Below, piece by piece: positions 34,399 to 46,569 of a stretch of DNA of 64,000 bases. The DNA is from Tenebrio molitor (lineage: Eukaryota > Arthropoda > Insecta > Coleoptera > Tenebrionidae): assembly GCF_963966145.1 (NCBI RefSeq), contig NC_091046.1, positions 10,540,001 to 10,604,000 of the forward strand, read 5' to 3'. The notes under the pieces are model-generated. The model made no database searches, was not told where the DNA came from, and saw only the letters and a list, made by a program, of their open reading frames with translations. A program made the translations under genes and the position numbers. Within the stretch, counting starts at the first letter, position 1, and each line of letters opens with the position of its first letter.

Positions 34399-35144
34399 GT
34401 AGTTGGACATGCAGATATTGTTTATCTGTATGCTGGTAACGGTCTTCAGGCGTCTAGTCAGTATCGCCGAAGATTTCCTGATAGATGTTTTATTGCTTGG
34501 CCCCCAAGATCTTAATCCCGCCCTTGGATTTTTTTTTGGGCCAGTTGAGGCATGTTTTTTTCTTTCATAGTCATATATTTTTCTACTTATCTATTTTTTA
34601 AAGTTGTACCTTTAATAAATTAATAATAATTTCAATAAAATTTAAATCTGATCTAGTTGTGTAAATTAGCAAAATAGTTCGTGCGAATGTTGATGTCGTA
34701 GTGTATTATTTTGTCTTTCGAGCTTCAAAAATTGTTAAGAAGCGAAAGCGAAATTTCGATTTGCTACTTAGCCCAACCAACTTGAATTTCTTGTCGCCTG
34801 CACGGAAATTTGTCATTAAAAAATGTTATCCTCTTTTCATTTTTCACCTGGTTATCCAGCTTAGCTGGCGCCAAAAAATTCACCGGCTTGTTATTTTACT
34901 GGCACAAAGATTACTGGTGTCGGTAAAGCTTTTTCAAGTACGTCACGATGACGTCATTGATTTCACCCTTAACACCTAATTCTGGCCAATTTATGTTAGA
35001 GTTGCATTTGGACTTGACTATTCTTTCGGTGTTTTTGAGTGTTTTAGATAAATATTTTTATGACAGTTATTTTTTTTTTTTGGGGTAATAGTGTAGTTTC
35101 AGGTTTCAATATTATAATTAAGTTAATTAGTGGACATCCGGCAT
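34399..35144. other. Unassigned intronic stretch
   Basis: No gene or bounded element recognised. 34440-34540 and 34790-34960 are slightly GC-richer. Confidence 0.3.
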
Positions 35145-35345
35145 ATTCTCCTAACTTGCCCCTTTGAATTATTCTCAACTTTCAAGACTTAGGATAGGAA
35201 AGTATTAATTGGATAATGACCTACATCCAGAGGAAAAACTGCGCAGTCCTAGGCTTCCGTATTTTCGGATTCGGCCTGAGGAAAAACTGTGTAATCCTGG
35301 ACTTCGGGAATGCCTGAAAGAACTTTCCACCACGGACTTTTCTAA
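35145..35345 (+). repeat. Mariner C-terminal fragment plus adjoining repeat modules
   Basis: GGCATATTCTCCTAACTTGC and TTTCAAGACTTA follow the mariner relic at 29420-29490 base for base with a few changes. From 35230 on, GAGGAAAAACTG appears twice (35233, 35281) next to CTTCCGTATTTTCGG and CTGGACTTCGGGAATGCCTG, matching the right and left arms of the 29531-30413 inverted pair. A rearranged relic of the same composite. Confidence 0.65.
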
Positions 35346-35566
35346 CTACATGTTAATTAATGGGTATTATTTTGTAAATTGCTAAGTATTGAATTTATGC
35401 TGGCGGGAAACAAAAGGACTGCTGAGGCTTAGGACCTTTTCAATCAAGAGAATCTCTTCATTTTAAGAATGTTTCTTTTATACTTGTTCAGTATTTTTTC
35501 ATTTATCTGCAATTAAATTAGCTCTTTTTGTGGCTTTTATTTAAGATCCGTACTGCTTAATAGCCT

Positions 35567-35752
35567 TAAGCTTGTTTGACACGATGCTAAATTTTGTAGA
35601 AAATTTGTTAGAACATGAGAGAGACCCTCGATCGGACCAATGAACGATCAGGATCATAGTCTGTCTTTGTCAGATCCTGATCGTTCATTGGTCCTCTCTC
35701 ATTTACTAACAAATTTTCTACAAAATTTAGCATCGTGTCATACAGCCTTTAG
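35567..35752. repeat. Near-perfect 180-bp foldback hairpin
   Basis: Left arm TGACACGATGCTAAATTTTG, then TAGAAAATTTGTTAG, then GGACCAATGAACGATCAGGA. The right arm is its complement, with only a few changes and an 11-base insertion (near ACCCTCGATCG) in the left arm. The loop is about 17 bases (around TAGTCTGTCTTTG). Stem about 70-80 bp. In the proposed intron it would be transcribed as one long hairpin. Confidence 0.9.
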
Positions 35753-37109
35753 AAATATCTGTACATCTTGTTCTCGCACTTCAGGAACAGAAAAATAGTT
35801 GTTATCAGTTTCCCTGTCTTTTCTATTGGTGCAACTAAACGTCACTAAACTGCTTAACTAAAATAATTTATTTCTTAACACTTTGCTAACAATACTATGG
35901 CCAAAATTTCTTACCTAAAATGTTAAGCTTTAATATACTTTAAAAACATGCTGAGCTTTGAAGTGCCATTACACTAATAACAAATCACTTGATTTAAAAC
36001 TGTTTCTATTTAAAACATGACCGTACAAAGTTCATACCGAAATTTGTAGAAAACTACTTTCAATTGTTTCTCATTTTCTCTATAAACGCAGAAAAAAGCA
36101 TTACCATTCCATAACAATGCTAATTAATAAAGGTTTCCCGAGATCCGGCAAGCACGTGGCGTATAACGTCACGCCTTATTGAGTGAACGTGCTTTCACAT
36201 GCAACTAAACTGGCGCCAGTAGAGCTAGAGGGTACACTCATTGGGGATGAGACTTTGGAGTTTAGGGCTTTCCACATTTTAATTTGGAATTTTGATTAGA
36301 GATATTCATTTTCTTGGATTTTTTGAGCTTTTTTTATTTGTCGGCTTAAAATGTAGATACGATTTTTCTTTTCTGTTCATAGTCAATTATGTACTTGAAA
36401 CATTTTCATAACCTCAATTTTTGACGTTTTAGGGAGGACCAAATCAATTGAGTTCTTGTCTGTAATCTTTAATTAAACTATCCCAACTGAACAATATCAA
36501 GATCAGAACTGTCCTTTAAAATGTTCGAAGATTGTTTTTATAAAATTTGTGAAATATTGAGACCATGTTCTCAATGTTCTCTTTGATAGTTTTAATTTTT
36601 GTCAGGTAGTTTACAACGTTGTTCTGATGAAACATGCTTCACACTTAATACGTAATGTTCATAAAGCAAATGATGCTTATTTAATTTTCTTCTTTTTATT
36701 TGCTTGTTTTAAAACGTACTTAAGTAGATATTTGATAAAAATTTCTAAAAAGGGCTTATGCTTCATATTTCCATAAAAATTAATGTACCTAAGAAAATTG
36801 TTTTATTTTTTGTTTTGTTGCTCTACTCTGTTAACTAATCTTCATTTGTATTAAACTAGTTTTTTTTCAAACGTCCGTAAATTATGACATTATCCTGCTG
36901 CATTGATAATGCTAAAGTGTCACTTCATTGTCATGGCATCTAACGAGCTGACGAGCGGCAGATAAAGTTATTATCTCCGCTAAGGGCGTCCGTGAAGTTA
37001 TTATCTCCGCTGATGAGCGGCAGTAAAGTAAACTAGCTAAATCATTTGAAATTCCTACCTGGTTTCTTAACACGTCTTAAATAATTTGTTATGAAGGTTT
37101 GAAGAAAAA
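35753..37109. other. Unassigned intronic stretch; short duplicated motif near 36990
   Basis: AAGTTATTATCTCCGCT occurs twice (36966 and 36995), with GAGCGGCAG on each side (36952 and 37015). Otherwise AT-rich with nothing recognised. Confidence 0.35.
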
Positions 37110-37249
37110 ATAGTATATGTATGTTATTCGGAGCAAAAATGGTTTTATGTGCTTTGGCTGGTTTGTCTGCCTCATTGCGTTCGGCAGCCAATCTACCAGC
37201 CGCAGCACATAAAACTTCATTTTTGCTCCCCATAATATAATATACTATT
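37110..37249. repeat. Long hairpin of 140 bases with 11-base loop
   Basis: Left arm TTCGGAGCAAAAATGGTTTT, ATGTGCTTTGGCTGGTTTGT, CTGCC. Right arm complemented GGGGAGCAAAAATGAAGTTT, TATGTGCTGCGGCTGGTAGA, TTGGCTGCC. About 62 bp per arm at roughly 85% pairing, loop TCATTGCGTTC. The outer bases AATAGTATAT on both sides resemble the foldback family at 46570. It resembles an hpRNA or miRNA-like stem in shape; expression is unknown. Confidence 0.85.
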
Positions 37250-37484
37250 ATTGCCAAGGTAATGGATAAAAAATTCGAATTTTATTTGTCTCAATTTGTA
37301 CTTAAAAGCATTGGAAAACCAGTAGTTTGATTTTAAAATTATTTTCTACTGGGAATGACTTATTTTAGAATTAAAATTTAAAATGTATTTAACATTATTA
37401 TTTGTCTATTTATCTGTGTGTGCGCCCATACAGTTTCGAGCAGGATTTCAACAAATTCTTTCCACAAAGAAACATTCAAATCTC

Positions 37485-37640
37485 TGCATTTTTGCAGAAG
37501 TGAACGAAAGAAAATTCCACAGACAGAGAGAAGGACACAGCCGCCATGCGGAAAACGTTTTTAAGTTTTGAGGATAGGACAATTAGAATTTGACCTTATC
37601 TCGAACACGTTTTTTGGACCCCTTACGGAACATGGAAGTA
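37485..37640 (+). repeat. Dispersed repeat N, copy 2
   Basis: Same ordered words as 17465-17655: GAAAGAAAATTCCACAGACA, ACAGCCGCCATGCGGAAAAC, TGACCTTATCTCGAACACG, GGAACATGGAAGTAAA. Copy 1 has about 20 extra bases (ACCATACTTCCGTTTCC) before the last word. Confidence 0.6.
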
Positions 37641-40469
37641 AATATTACCATTCACATAAAAATTAACCAATCATTGTTTAAACTGCTAAAATATTAACAC
37701 ACAATTGATTATTTATTTTGCAAATTGTTCCAAGCTTGCACAATTTACAGTTTCAATTAGAACGGGAGCTATTCAAGAATATCTTGTTTCTTGTATGGTG
37801 GTAGTTGCCGTTTTCTTTTGTTTTGTTTTTTTTTTGTGTTACTTGTTCAGACTGCAAAGTGGCAAAAAGGGAAAAATCGCCACCCCACGTCAAGGTGCCA
37901 CCTTTCCCTCTCCGCAAAACTTCGTCGAACCGCACATGAAACGCGAAGCGTTACATAACAATGAGCCTAGATAACATATGTACATATGTAACGTCCCGCC
38001 CTAGGGCCCGGCCCCTGCAGTTAACACACAAAGGGACCCCCTCTGGCCAATCTCAGCCAGGGCCGGCACTCCGGCAGCTGACTGTTCACACTTTTCTTCC
38101 TATGCTTATGGTACATGTCAGATTGAACGCGGTCAGGCATTACATGCCCGTCTCATTGTTTCTGGGCTATGCCCATGTTGTATGCTAATATAAGACGGTT
38201 CGTGTTACGTATTTGATATGCACGCGGCCTCGTTACTCACTTTCATGTCAAACACGGCTATGACATCCGAGAAGGCTTCAGACATGTTACAACGAATTAC
38301 TTTAAGCCTATCCCTTAAAATTCGATCGATCTGATTTGCATGCGGTTAATACCGTTTTCTTGCTCGAAGGGGTGCAGTGTAAGACGACCAACACACAAAG
38401 TAAATCAAATTTCCATCTAACTTAACATATTTCAGATCTGTCGAAGTAAGTTTTGCTTCTATTTGAAATTTAAAAAAATATCAAATTAGGAATTTTTAAA
38501 GAATATTTACATTTTATATAAAAACCGTGTTTAAATATATTTATCCCAGCTAAATTTTACAGTAACAACCCTCAAGAAAATAAAATTTTATTCGGTAACA
38601 TTTACCAACTTATCTCCACTAAATAAGTACTAGGTACTTGTTGCATTTTATAAAATTAAAAAAAAAATTTACAATTGACCATACTTACCTAAACTTTTTT
38701 ATCTTGAGCAATTCCATCTTTGAAGACGTATGAGGGTCCCACAACACCGATGAGTTTCCTTTGTGCAGTACGAGCTACGAAGTTATTTAATGTTTCTTCA
38801 CCGTCCTTATGTTTTGACAGCAAGACGGATGTTGAATGGTTTCACTAATAATTTAGTTATTCATCCACCGTGTAAAATCATCCGTCCAGTAGATATCGCA
38901 TTAAATCAACTGGTGCAATTATGCTGAGCAACATAATGACGCTCCGCCCATGTAGGTACTAAGGCTGATTGATATTTTTCCGGGCGAATGAGAGTGAATT
39001 ACAAACATAAAATAACGGTAACGTAAGATGTCTGAATAGAGGTGAGAAAATCAAAGATATTGTATGAGTAAACCGGAGCTTTCATGGCGCCGCAAAATCG
39101 TAGCAATAACGGTGGTAAGGCGCCACGGCGTCTTCAGTACTTTTTGTGACTACTGGTTTTAGCATAATCAATTAACGACATAATTTTATAGTCATAAAAT
39201 TTGCAATTTTTCCTAATAAAATTAGACAAGATTGACAAATTCTTTTTTTCATAAAATTACAATTACAAGATTTGTTACATTGTATCACTGTTACACATAC
39301 CTAATTAATTACATACATTGATTTATCAAGGCAAATATCCGAATTTGTGAAAAGAAATTTGTGGCTGAGGAAATCGAGCCGAGGTTAGCTTGTCAAGGTT
39401 GTAATATCGACAGCAGAATAAAATTATTCATTTTCAAAAGAATGAGATCTTTTCTATTGAAAATTTGATTTTAATCTATTTTATCATTAATCATAACTAC
39501 AATGTACTTAACCTTACGTACACAGGCAACGCTTTCAATAGGGTAAATAAAAAATAATTAAATATAGCTCATATGAATTTGGTTACCTACCAATTATTTT
39601 TATATTCCAGAAACCTCATTATGTTGCAGGAGAATAAGAAAGTTATACGTGAAATTATTAAGTAATCCACTTTTGTTAATCCTAACCTATACCTAATAAA
39701 AAAAATAAGACGGTAAAGTTTTTCGATTTAGATGAAGAAGTAGTAACACTTTACAAAGTTATTTTTTTACAACCATCACAGAATGTAGGTTTTTCTATAC
39801 TCATCAGAAAATATTTTCAGCACTAGTATGGAAAATATGAATTTTAATTATTATGGCAAATGTCGTTACTGAACTAGCAGGCTTCTTCAGTAGGTAAACT
39901 ATCACTTTCCATACTTGTTACGTAAATAACTGTTACATTTAAAAATGTGCACTGTTAGACTTATCTCCACTTTAGAATAACTATTAGGTAAATTACCAAA
40001 CAAGCTTCAAAAATCGAATTCAAATTTGTTCTTTTCTATCCACTTTAGAAATTACAATTTGGAAAAGTACCAAATATGTGTATCTAGTTCATTCAACTTA
40101 TTTACTTCATCGTAGCGTTGTTTTTTACTGTTTCATCATAGCAAAATTTTTAAATAAATAATACGGAAGCAGGTGATTTTATGAGGAAGTTTCAGAAACT
40201 GGTTTTCTATATTTTATTCATAATTATATATTTGGTTCCATAAATTAATAATAAATTTAAAACGTGGATGACAACAGTGTCTGGAAAACTATTTATATTC
40301 TTATTTGTAGTGTTAAAATGTAAATTCGAGTGAGCATTTTAATCAATCGACCCGTATCACCTTTTCATTTTTGACAGTTAAATGAATGTCTTTAACTAAA
40401 CAAAAACATGCGAACAGACAGACATTGGATGAAACTAAAGTTCACAATATTGCTGTAATTATTTAGTAA
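37641..40469. promoter_or_regulatory. Single-copy intronic DNA with GC-rich blocks
   Basis: 37850-38400 and 38700-39140 are markedly GC-richer than the flanks and non-repetitive (CGCCCTAGGGCCCGGCCCCT; GGCGCCACGGCGTCTTCAGT). ACATATGTACATATGT (about 37974) is a short palindrome with two CATATG E-box-like sites. No coding is evident. Candidate enhancers; 39150-40469 is AT-rich with nothing recognised. Confidence 0.3.
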
Positions 40470-40661
40470 CGGGCATTCATTTAAATTTGTCCTCAAAATA
40501 GGCGTTGAAGAGTCGATTGTGAACACACCACGGATCAGCGGTTTAAATCTAACCTCATTTTTTTTGCGTTGTTTGTGTTTTTACTCTGCAGACTGACGTG
40601 TGATGCGTTCACAATCGACTCTTCAAAGCCAACTTTGAGGATACATTTAAATGAACACCCG
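40470..40661. mobile_element. MITE family B, copy 3
   Basis: CGGGCATTCATTTAAATTTG at the left; ACATTTAAATGAACACCCG at the right. GAAGAGTCGATTGTGAACAC and TGCGTTCACAATCGACTCTT form the inner arms. Its centre is in the opposite orientation to copies 2 and 4 (TTGCGTTGTTTGTGTTTTTA). Confidence 0.9.
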
Positions 40662-43600
40662 ATATCTATTTAGTTGGAATGGAAAAAAAACCTAGGTATT
40701 TCAATGAACATTTTCAAGCAAAATACTTCTAACTGCCAGAAGGATTATACTTTATAAATTTTCAGAAATTAAAAATGAAAATTAAATTTAAAACGAAAAA
40801 CCTTTTCAAACGAGAATATGGCCATTTTGTTTAATTTTAGAGTAACTTTTACTTTTTTAGCTGTATTTCTCTGTTTCATCATGTTTTAAAATGTGTTCTC
40901 TCAAGTTGAATTAACATTATTTTGAGCAACGAAAAATAATTACCAAACTGTATCGAAAATTCAACTGCAAATGTATTTCTCAATCTAACTTTATTACATC
41001 AGAATATTCCTTTAAAACCAATTATAACTAATTTATAATTCGGAATTGCAGCTTGATTTGTCTTAATTAAATATGCAGTTGAATAAAAAGCTATTTTCTA
41101 AAACTTATTGAATCAAATGGTATTTGAGGTTACATTGTAACCATTTTCAAATTATGGAAGCAATAAATAAATGTGCATATTAACAGTACTAATATTCTAG
41201 TATTATTGGATAAAATATTCTTTTCACATAATTGTTATAAACTTAAATTTGTTTATGGTGAATGTGGAAAAAAAGTAGGAATGCAGAACACTAAAACACT
41301 ATTTTGCATGGAGAAGAACCGACCTTACGCCAAGTCGGGAGCTTGTCAATAGAATTTATTGCTTTCTGTCGACCAAAAAATAAATTAACGTCACCTCAAG
41401 AGCTCGGCATGGAACAACCGTTAACACTATAAGTATTTTACACCTTCCTCGTGCTAATAAAGCATTCCTTTCTTCTCTTCTGCAAAACTACAATAATATA
41501 CAGTGGGTGTGCGCCGTATGGAGGGTAAACGAATGGTAGGAAATACAATGGTGTAAACAGCAATGGGCTCGTGGTCAAACTAAATTATTAGTCTGGAGTT
41601 GAGCCTGTGCCGTGAAGTGGACAGAGTGGCAGTAAACGTGCTTTATTGACTCGGATTGTGCTTAAATCTGCTGTAAATATACAGATTATCACAGCCTAGT
41701 CCTGTAAGCACGATATATGGGTATAGCAGTAAAACAGTTTTACACTATTCTCGGCCTTTACCACTTGATCTACATCCACCGATAGGAAAAAAGTTATTGT
41801 GGCGGGAAGTAGGCGGCAATTAGGACACTCATAACTTCCAGGACTAACCAGATAATCCACGTTAAGTTTTTTACGATGTGAACGAGCAGCTAACACGGCG
41901 GATTTTTGTGAGTAATCGAACAATGCCTGTCATAAAATCTTGAAATCCGTTAATGTGTAATGATGCGTGTAGGTCTCATGGTATGGTGGTCGTGTATGGC
42001 ATAGACAGCAACCGCACTGTATGTGCAAGAGGTTATCCCCCAGCTTGACATGACACCTATTGTGGCAGCCCACTCTATTATATCCCACTTTTAAACATAT
42101 TGACTTTACAAGGGTGTGAGCCTGCGGATATTTATCACATAATGGATATACATGGTGGGGCGCTCTTTACTGTCTTCTCCTGCCAAAAGCATTGTTGGCA
42201 ATGTGAATGTTTGCGGAGTTGACCATATTACCAAAACAATCCGATTAAGAGATTTTCTTCCTGTACTTGCTTAGTATTAAAATTATTTCTGGTACAACGT
42301 CATTTTTCCAAAATATTAATTAACACGTTAAATTCCTGTCAACTGGGATACAAAATGATTGTAATACGTAATACAAAAAATTTAAAATCAAACCGTAATT
42401 TTTTAGAACAAAACCTTGCCCAATTGAAACAAAAATTGCAAATATGATATCATTAAATCGCCAGTGGAGCTGTAAAAATGACACTTTAGTCTGTACATCT
42501 GTCCCAGTTCAGCAGCTTTAGCTACTGGATGTGATTGCTGTTGGGTGAGCGCTTTTGCTAATGGTGCTGTAACACTAGCCCAGTTACTCCTTTTTGATTT
42601 TGTCAGATTCATGCGATTTCATTTATTTGGAACAGTGATGTAAGTACATTTTTATTCGCCCATTAAAAAATAATAATTATGTGGGAATTGTAACTTTGCT
42701 GCATTCAGAAATTCACAATTGTCCAATGTCTGGAAAAAGAACTCAGATAGCTTTATTTCTATTAAATTTTAAAGGAATCTTCCACTATCCTTGACTGAAA
42801 CAAATGACATTATAAACACACTTAAGTCAAATAGAAGTTAGGTATTAAAAGAGGTAGAGGTAGAAAATTGATTCTCCATTACAATGGAGAGTAAATGGAG
42901 AATAAATTAGAGAGATGGCGTTAAAGTTAAGAAAATTCTTGTTTTTGATGATGAAACTCCTAAATTTAAGAAGAATAAATATAAATACATGGTGTGAAGT
43001 CATTGCTGAAGAAGAAATTGCATCGAAACTTTTCACCTCTGAATACAATATGAACATAACGGGTGTTTTCTAATTTTTTTTTATAAATAATAATTCATTT
43101 CGTCCATTTATACCTACCTACCGACAACTTACAGTTATGTATTTGTAAAATACGAGTAAGAAGACTTTTTCTTCCATTTCTTCCATTATATTTATTTTTA
43201 ACTTCTGTTTGTTTTTTGTACGCGCGTGAAAAGTGCAGTGTCAAAACTGGTAAATTATGGATTCCCATTTGTGGTGGTGCAGTTTTGTTCTTTTATTTGC
43301 TTTCAGTTGTTGGATTTGTAAAAACAGCAGCGGATTGTGTGTCGAAGAGCCATAACCCGGTGGTGCACAACTAGTTCAGCGTTGCATATTTTACGATCAT
43401 TTAAAATCCGGCGTTAATGGAACGTCAATGGCCGCAAAGGGACGAACGTGGACTGCGTTGGCAATATATTGCATTAACCTGTCGGCAGGGGCGCTATACA
43501 GAGGTTACGGTGTTAATTAACTAATTTATAACAACACCGCCGATCGCTTACTGGTGGTATATAAACTCAAGAGATTTCTCTCGCGGTTCACGCCGATGAT

Positions 43601-44365
43601 GGACTTCCGTAAATCCCATCCAGCTAAATTATTTTAACCAGTGGGATACTTTTCATCTTATCCACCATTAAATGAATATAAGTCGGTTCTTTGTTTTTTA
43701 CTTACCAACAACACCAACCTGAAAATGTTTTATTTCGATTCGGATCATTAACACCGACACCTTTGTTTCGTATGCCATATTATTAATAACAAATACGTTA
43801 TTGAATGGCACTGGTGATGTTAAAAAGAGAAACGAACTTGATTAACACGAAATACGAACACAAAACACATTCATGTGCTGTAAGTCGATGGTATGGGCTT
43901 CGTCTTCGGATAATGAGCACTGAAGTTTGATAGGCACTAATGTAATATCTTAAGCCTTGGAGGGGGTTTTGTTTCAAAGCAGCTTATGTGCCGTTCGAAA
44001 AAGAACTCACAACAAAGCAGTTAATTATGTTAAATAGATTATGAGTATCCAGCATGATTTAGATTTCTATCTCGGTATGCCTAGGTGGAGGTGGATGGAT
44101 TTCAAGCTGACTAATAAACAACAAGACTCTTGTCAACTCATTCACTGTCGTTTGACATTGCGATGCCTATTGTTCAACAGTTTGCTAACTTCAGTATTTT
44201 CAAATATGCATCTGGACTGCAAAATATATTTTTTTTGAAATTGTAAAAAAAAAAAATAGAGATAATATTGCGGAATCCGGAAAAGTGCCCCGAATGCTTG
44301 TAATTTGTGTTGTAAAAATTAAATACTGATGAAACAATAACATATCATAAAATAACAACTATGTA
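40662..44365. promoter_or_regulatory. Single-copy intronic DNA, GC-rich blocks at 41.3-42.2 and 43.2-43.6 kb
   Basis: 41280-42240 and 43190-43640 stand out as GC-richer and non-repetitive (GGTCTCATGGTATGGTGGTC; GGAACGTCAATGGCCGCAAA; CTGTCGGCAGGGGCGCTATA). TTAATTAACTAATTTATAAC (43512) is a homeodomain-type AT core inside the second block. No gene recognised. 44260-44300 repeats a word from 6915. Confidence 0.3.
42450..42612 (-). pseudogene. Possible coding fragment, family not recognised
   Basis: The minus strand reads MNLTKSKRSNWASVTAPLAK, then ALTQQQSHPVAKAAELGQMY, with protein-like composition unlike the low-complexity frames elsewhere. It loses this character after about 50 residues. No splice signals or neighbours support a gene. 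Could be a decayed element or retrocopy fragment, or chance. Confidence 0.25.
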
Positions 44366-44798
44366 CACTCTATTAAAAAAAAAAGCGTACACGTATTGAG
44401 AGGTAATGTAAATGGGGATAAAATTAATTAATCGTTTCCAAGAAAACGTATTACGGTATTACTGACATTTTGTATGTATGTCAAATGTGTGAAAATTGCT
44501 TTTTATACATTTTTAAATTGTTGTTAGATTGTTGAGAGGTGCCTTTTTCTATAAATTTACGAATAAAAGTTTGAGTTGTGTTTGTAGTAATTCAGTAATT
44601 GGTAATACTTGCCTAATAAATAAGGCAAAACATTTAAACACATTAAAATCTCTGAAAAATACATCGATACAATCCGGCTATCAGCATGGGTTTTGTAACA
44701 GGTTTCTAAGTAACAACAATTAAAGGATAGGTTTACAATATGGCAATCTAGCCAAAATTGTGCTCGCTACTTGTACGCTTTTTTTTTTAATAGAAGTG
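44366..44798. mobile_element. Tc1-type MITE with AAAAAAAAAAGCGTACA arms
   Basis: 433 bp flanked by TA. Left CACTCTATTAAAAAAAAAAG, then CGTACACGTA; right complemented CACTTCTATTAAAAAAAAAA, then GCGTACAAGTA. TIR about 30 bp. No transposase recognised inside. Confidence 0.85.
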
Positions 44799-45037
44799 TA
44801 CATCCTCATACATGTAAACTGAATTTAATGGATAATGAACTCTGTGATCGATGTTTGAAATTTGTTAGAACAAGTGAATTCAATAATGTTAATTAAAAAA
44901 AATATATTTTGTCAAAATTATTGTTTGGTTGGAAAAGAGTAAAGGAAGAAAGTAACAATGTTACTTAATAACAGAAAGTAATAAACATGTTTACATATTT
45001 TTTTAAGAAGAAACGATTTAAATTTTGCAACTACATA

Positions 45038-45520
45038 CAGGTGTCCCAAATTTGGCGTACAAACTACTTACTACCTTATCGAGGATGTTTAAATGTACAT
45101 GAAAAAAATATGGAAAAAATGTTTCCGACAAAAAAATCAATTATTTTTATTATTATTATTATTAACGGTAATACAATGTAAACAAAGATATATTCGTACA
45201 TCATTACCTTGCAATGTTACCGTAGTGGACTTAAAATAATTTTTTCGATTTCCAAAGCTTCTAAATTCTCTATTATGCAGGATTAGATATTGGTAGTGAG
45301 TGATCTTGTACTTTGTGATAATATGTATGTACAATTAGGGGTAGCTGTCATGACAATTTCATACATATATTTCAAAATAATTGTCCTGTTAAGTGCCACT
45401 TTCAAAGACCGCCAAATCAGCAAATAAGTCCAATAGAATTTTTTAAACATTTTTCTGACATTTACGGTCATCTCTTCTACACCGTAGTGCACCGTTAGTA
45501 CGCCATTTTTGGGACACCTG
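45038..45520. mobile_element. TIR element, CAGGTGTCCCAAA ends
   Basis: 483 bp flanked by TA. Left CAGGTGTCCCAAATTTGGCG, then TACAAAC; right complemented CAGGTGTCCCAAAAATGGCG, then TACTAAC. Short high-identity TIR of about 27 bp. It is followed after three bases by a family B MITE. Confidence 0.85.
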
Positions 45521-45523
45521 TAT

Positions 45524-45734
45524 CTGGTGTTCATTTAAATTTATCCTCAAAATTGGCGTCGAAGAGTCGATTGTGAACGCACCACTTGTCCGTCTGCAGA
45601 ATAAAAACACAAACACCGCAAAAAGTGAGAAGTGAGGTTATATTTAAACAACTGATCCGTGATCTGTCATCCGTGGTACGTTCACAATCGACTCTTCAAG
45701 GCCAACTTTGAGGAGAAATTTAAATGAACACCAG
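45524..45734. mobile_element. MITE family B, copy 4
   Basis: CTGGTGTTCATTTAAATTTA at the left and its complement ending AAATGAACACCAG at the right. GAAGAGTCGATTGTGAACGC and TACGTTCACAATCGACTCTT inside. Very close to copy 2 across the centre (GCAGAATAAAAACACAAACA). Confidence 0.9.
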
Positions 45735-46569
45735 ATATAAATGTAATGGTAGAATTAAATAAGAAATGTAACAATTAAAATTTACAAAAATAATATTAGA
45801 AACAGCTAATTTATTTATTTTATTTAATCACAAAATGGGTCTAAACACCTTACGTCACAGTTCATTTTTACAAAAAATTTAGCTGTAGTTCCTAAATTTC
45901 TAGATTACCTCTAAGAACTCTTCTAGCTGCTTAAAACTGGTTAGTTTTTGGCACTAAAATTTATTTGTTATCGGTACCTGTAAATACTTTAAATAATGCA
46001 AGTGATAATGTACCGAAATAGAACTTTTGGTTAATTTATGAGCACTTGTTAAAAAAAACCTTGTCATTTAACACAGTTAAGTAAATAATTTTAATGAACT
46101 AAAAATATGTTTTACTTAACTTTTGTGGTTTGAGAAAGTCAATGATAATAAACATCTTAATCCTATTATAAACAAATAGACACATTTTATGCATTAGCTA
46201 ATCCGCAAGTAATAAAAAATAATTTTGATATTAATTTATTTTAGTTTTTGTTACCCGAAACTAAATAATTCATTATGTCGTAAAATAAAATTACAATTTT
46301 AATGTTCTTAATGGAAAAGAGCGGCTTTGATCGATAAAAAACAGTAAAGGGAAGTTACAGATTTCTTTTTTTTCACTTTTCCACTTAGTAACGTTATCTT
46401 TTCTCCACTAGTTAAAAATTCTATCCTACGAGTACTTCTCATATTTTTGCTTCGATTTCAATGGAAGTATAACAACAAATAACTATAGTCCTTTTTTATC
46501 TGAATACATAACTAAATCTGGTGAATTTAATAACTTTTTTGATTGATTCATCAGAAAACAAAATCGGAG
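45735..46569. other. Unassigned AT-rich intronic stretch
   Basis: Nothing recognised. Confidence 0.3.

Noticed and set aside
37091..37096. Second alternative ATGAAG followed by GT
   Set aside because: The donor reads GTTTGA, and it sits at the foot of a repeat hairpin.
37975..37992. ACATATGTACATATGT as a functional operator
   Set aside because: Short AT-rich palindromes are common here; without conservation it is only noted in the regulatory block.
43257..43355. Small frame with a hydrophobic N-terminal stretch (MDSHLWWCSFVLLFAFSCW)
   Set aside because: Only 32 residues, no cleavage-site context or conserved partner; more likely chance inside a candidate enhancer.
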